From: a virus
Virus record (IMG/VR): IMGVR_UViG_3300025151_000099
Location: 1 to 40,949 of that record
Direction: 5' to 3' (one strand)
Length of the DNA: 40,949 nucleotides
Shown here: positions 40,776 to 40,949 of the stretch, piece by piece
How the letters are laid out: each line of letters opens with the position of its first letter
How positions within the stretch are numbered: position 1 is the stretch's first letter
Position numbers and translations under genes: made by a program
The notes under the pieces: generated by a model
What the model saw: only the letters and a program-made list of their open reading frames with translations
What the model was told of the DNA's origin: nothing
Database searches by the model: none

Positions 40776-40803
40776 ATTATACTGACTATGAGCTAAACTT
40801 CAA
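40776..40803 (-). promoter_or_regulatory. Sigma70-like promoter for gp32, leaderless position
   Basis: On the minus strand TTGAAG (40803-40798), 16 bases, TATAAT (40781-40776), then 6 bases (tatagc) and ATG at 40769. A start site 7 bases after the -10 falls on the A of the ATG. Confidence 0.68.
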
Positions 40804-40949
40804 GAGCTTTTGTTCTATTATTTTAAGACCTTTTTTAGCTTTGTCTTTTAATACTTTAGAACTAAGGAACTTTGCTCTTGTTTGAGCATATAGGTCGTAG
40901 AAATCTTGAATAATCCAAGTTAACGTACCTTGTTGTTCCTTTATAACTT
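40786..40949 (-). CDS. C-terminal end of an unrecognised protein (partial)
   Basis: A leftward frame enters from the right edge (codons from 40947) and stops at TAG 40788-40786, giving the last 53 residues. It is basic and helical: W-I-I-Q-D-F-Y-D-L-Y-A-Q-T-R-A-K-F-L then a Lys-rich stretch K-D-K-A-K-K-G-L-K-I-I-E-Q-K. In T4 the gene before 32 is 59 (helicase loader), but the visible part is too short to match. Its 3' end overlaps the gp32 promoter, so gp32 can be read from its own start or by read-through. Confidence 0.6.
   Translation of the reverse strand, partial: VIKEQQGTLTWIIQDFYDLYAQTRAKFLSSKVLKDKAKKGLKIIEQKLLKFSS

Noticed and set aside
1-40949. tRNA genes, integrase, insertion sequences or attachment sites
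   Set aside because: No cloverleaf-like sequence, recombinase or transposase motif was noticed; coding density is continuous.

Overview
The window is part of the genome of a T4-like contractile-tailed phage (myovirus). It is AT-rich, tightly packed and has no gene-free stretch over about 115 bases. The evidence is a set of T4-family genes: tail-tube cap, baseplate gp53, gp27-like hub, gp25 and gp6 on one side, and clamp loader gp44, sliding clamp gp45, single-strand binding protein gp32, primase gp61, a 5'-3' exonuclease/RNase H, dUTPase and a probable small terminase on the other. The many large proteins of no recognised family place it far from T4 itself, probably among marine or other environmental T4-like phages. 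The host cannot be named. Convincing Shine-Dalgarno sequences are almost absent, which suggests a host or phage lifestyle that tolerates SD-independent initiation.

Layout. 1-4646 (+): tail tube cap, baseplate and hub genes joined by overlapping TAATG junctions. 4643-6376 (-): dUTPase, gp44, a newly noticed 51-residue membrane protein, and a DUF6899-like protein. 6431-6871 (+): probable small terminase. 6881-8327 (-): three unrecognised genes. 8382-34450 (+): a 26-kb virion block with gp25 and gp6, then five proteins where T4 has gp7/gp8 and related wedge genes (two with PKD-like domains), then two pairs of paralogous collar/adhesin fibres, two tiny genes, a possible beta-sandwich protein, and an 1813-residue modular fibre-like protein with coiled coils, a parallel beta-helix and 13 Asp-Thr-Thr repeats. 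34447-35495 (-): three small genes, one a membrane protein with a zinc-ribbon-like motif. 35528-35971 (+): one gene followed by a clear intrinsic terminator. 35953-40949 (-): the replication block (gp32, gp45, exonuclease, gp61 and unrecognised genes between them).

Transcription. Fourteen gene starts are preceded by an octamer ending in TAAATA (the T4-type late promoter, NATAAATA-like), on both strands. In 13 of the 14 the octamer ends exactly 5 or 6 bases before the ATG. Three other starts have TATAAT exactly 6 bases before the ATG. Both spacings put the expected transcription start on, or one base before, the start codon, so the phage probably makes leaderless mRNAs from early-type and late-type promoters. 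In five cases the TAA of the late-promoter core is also the stop codon of the gene before. This promoter/start-codon fusion is the most notable system-level feature I see. The second is a shared Cys-X5-Cys C-terminal tail on two otherwise unrelated proteins that each close a rightward late block.
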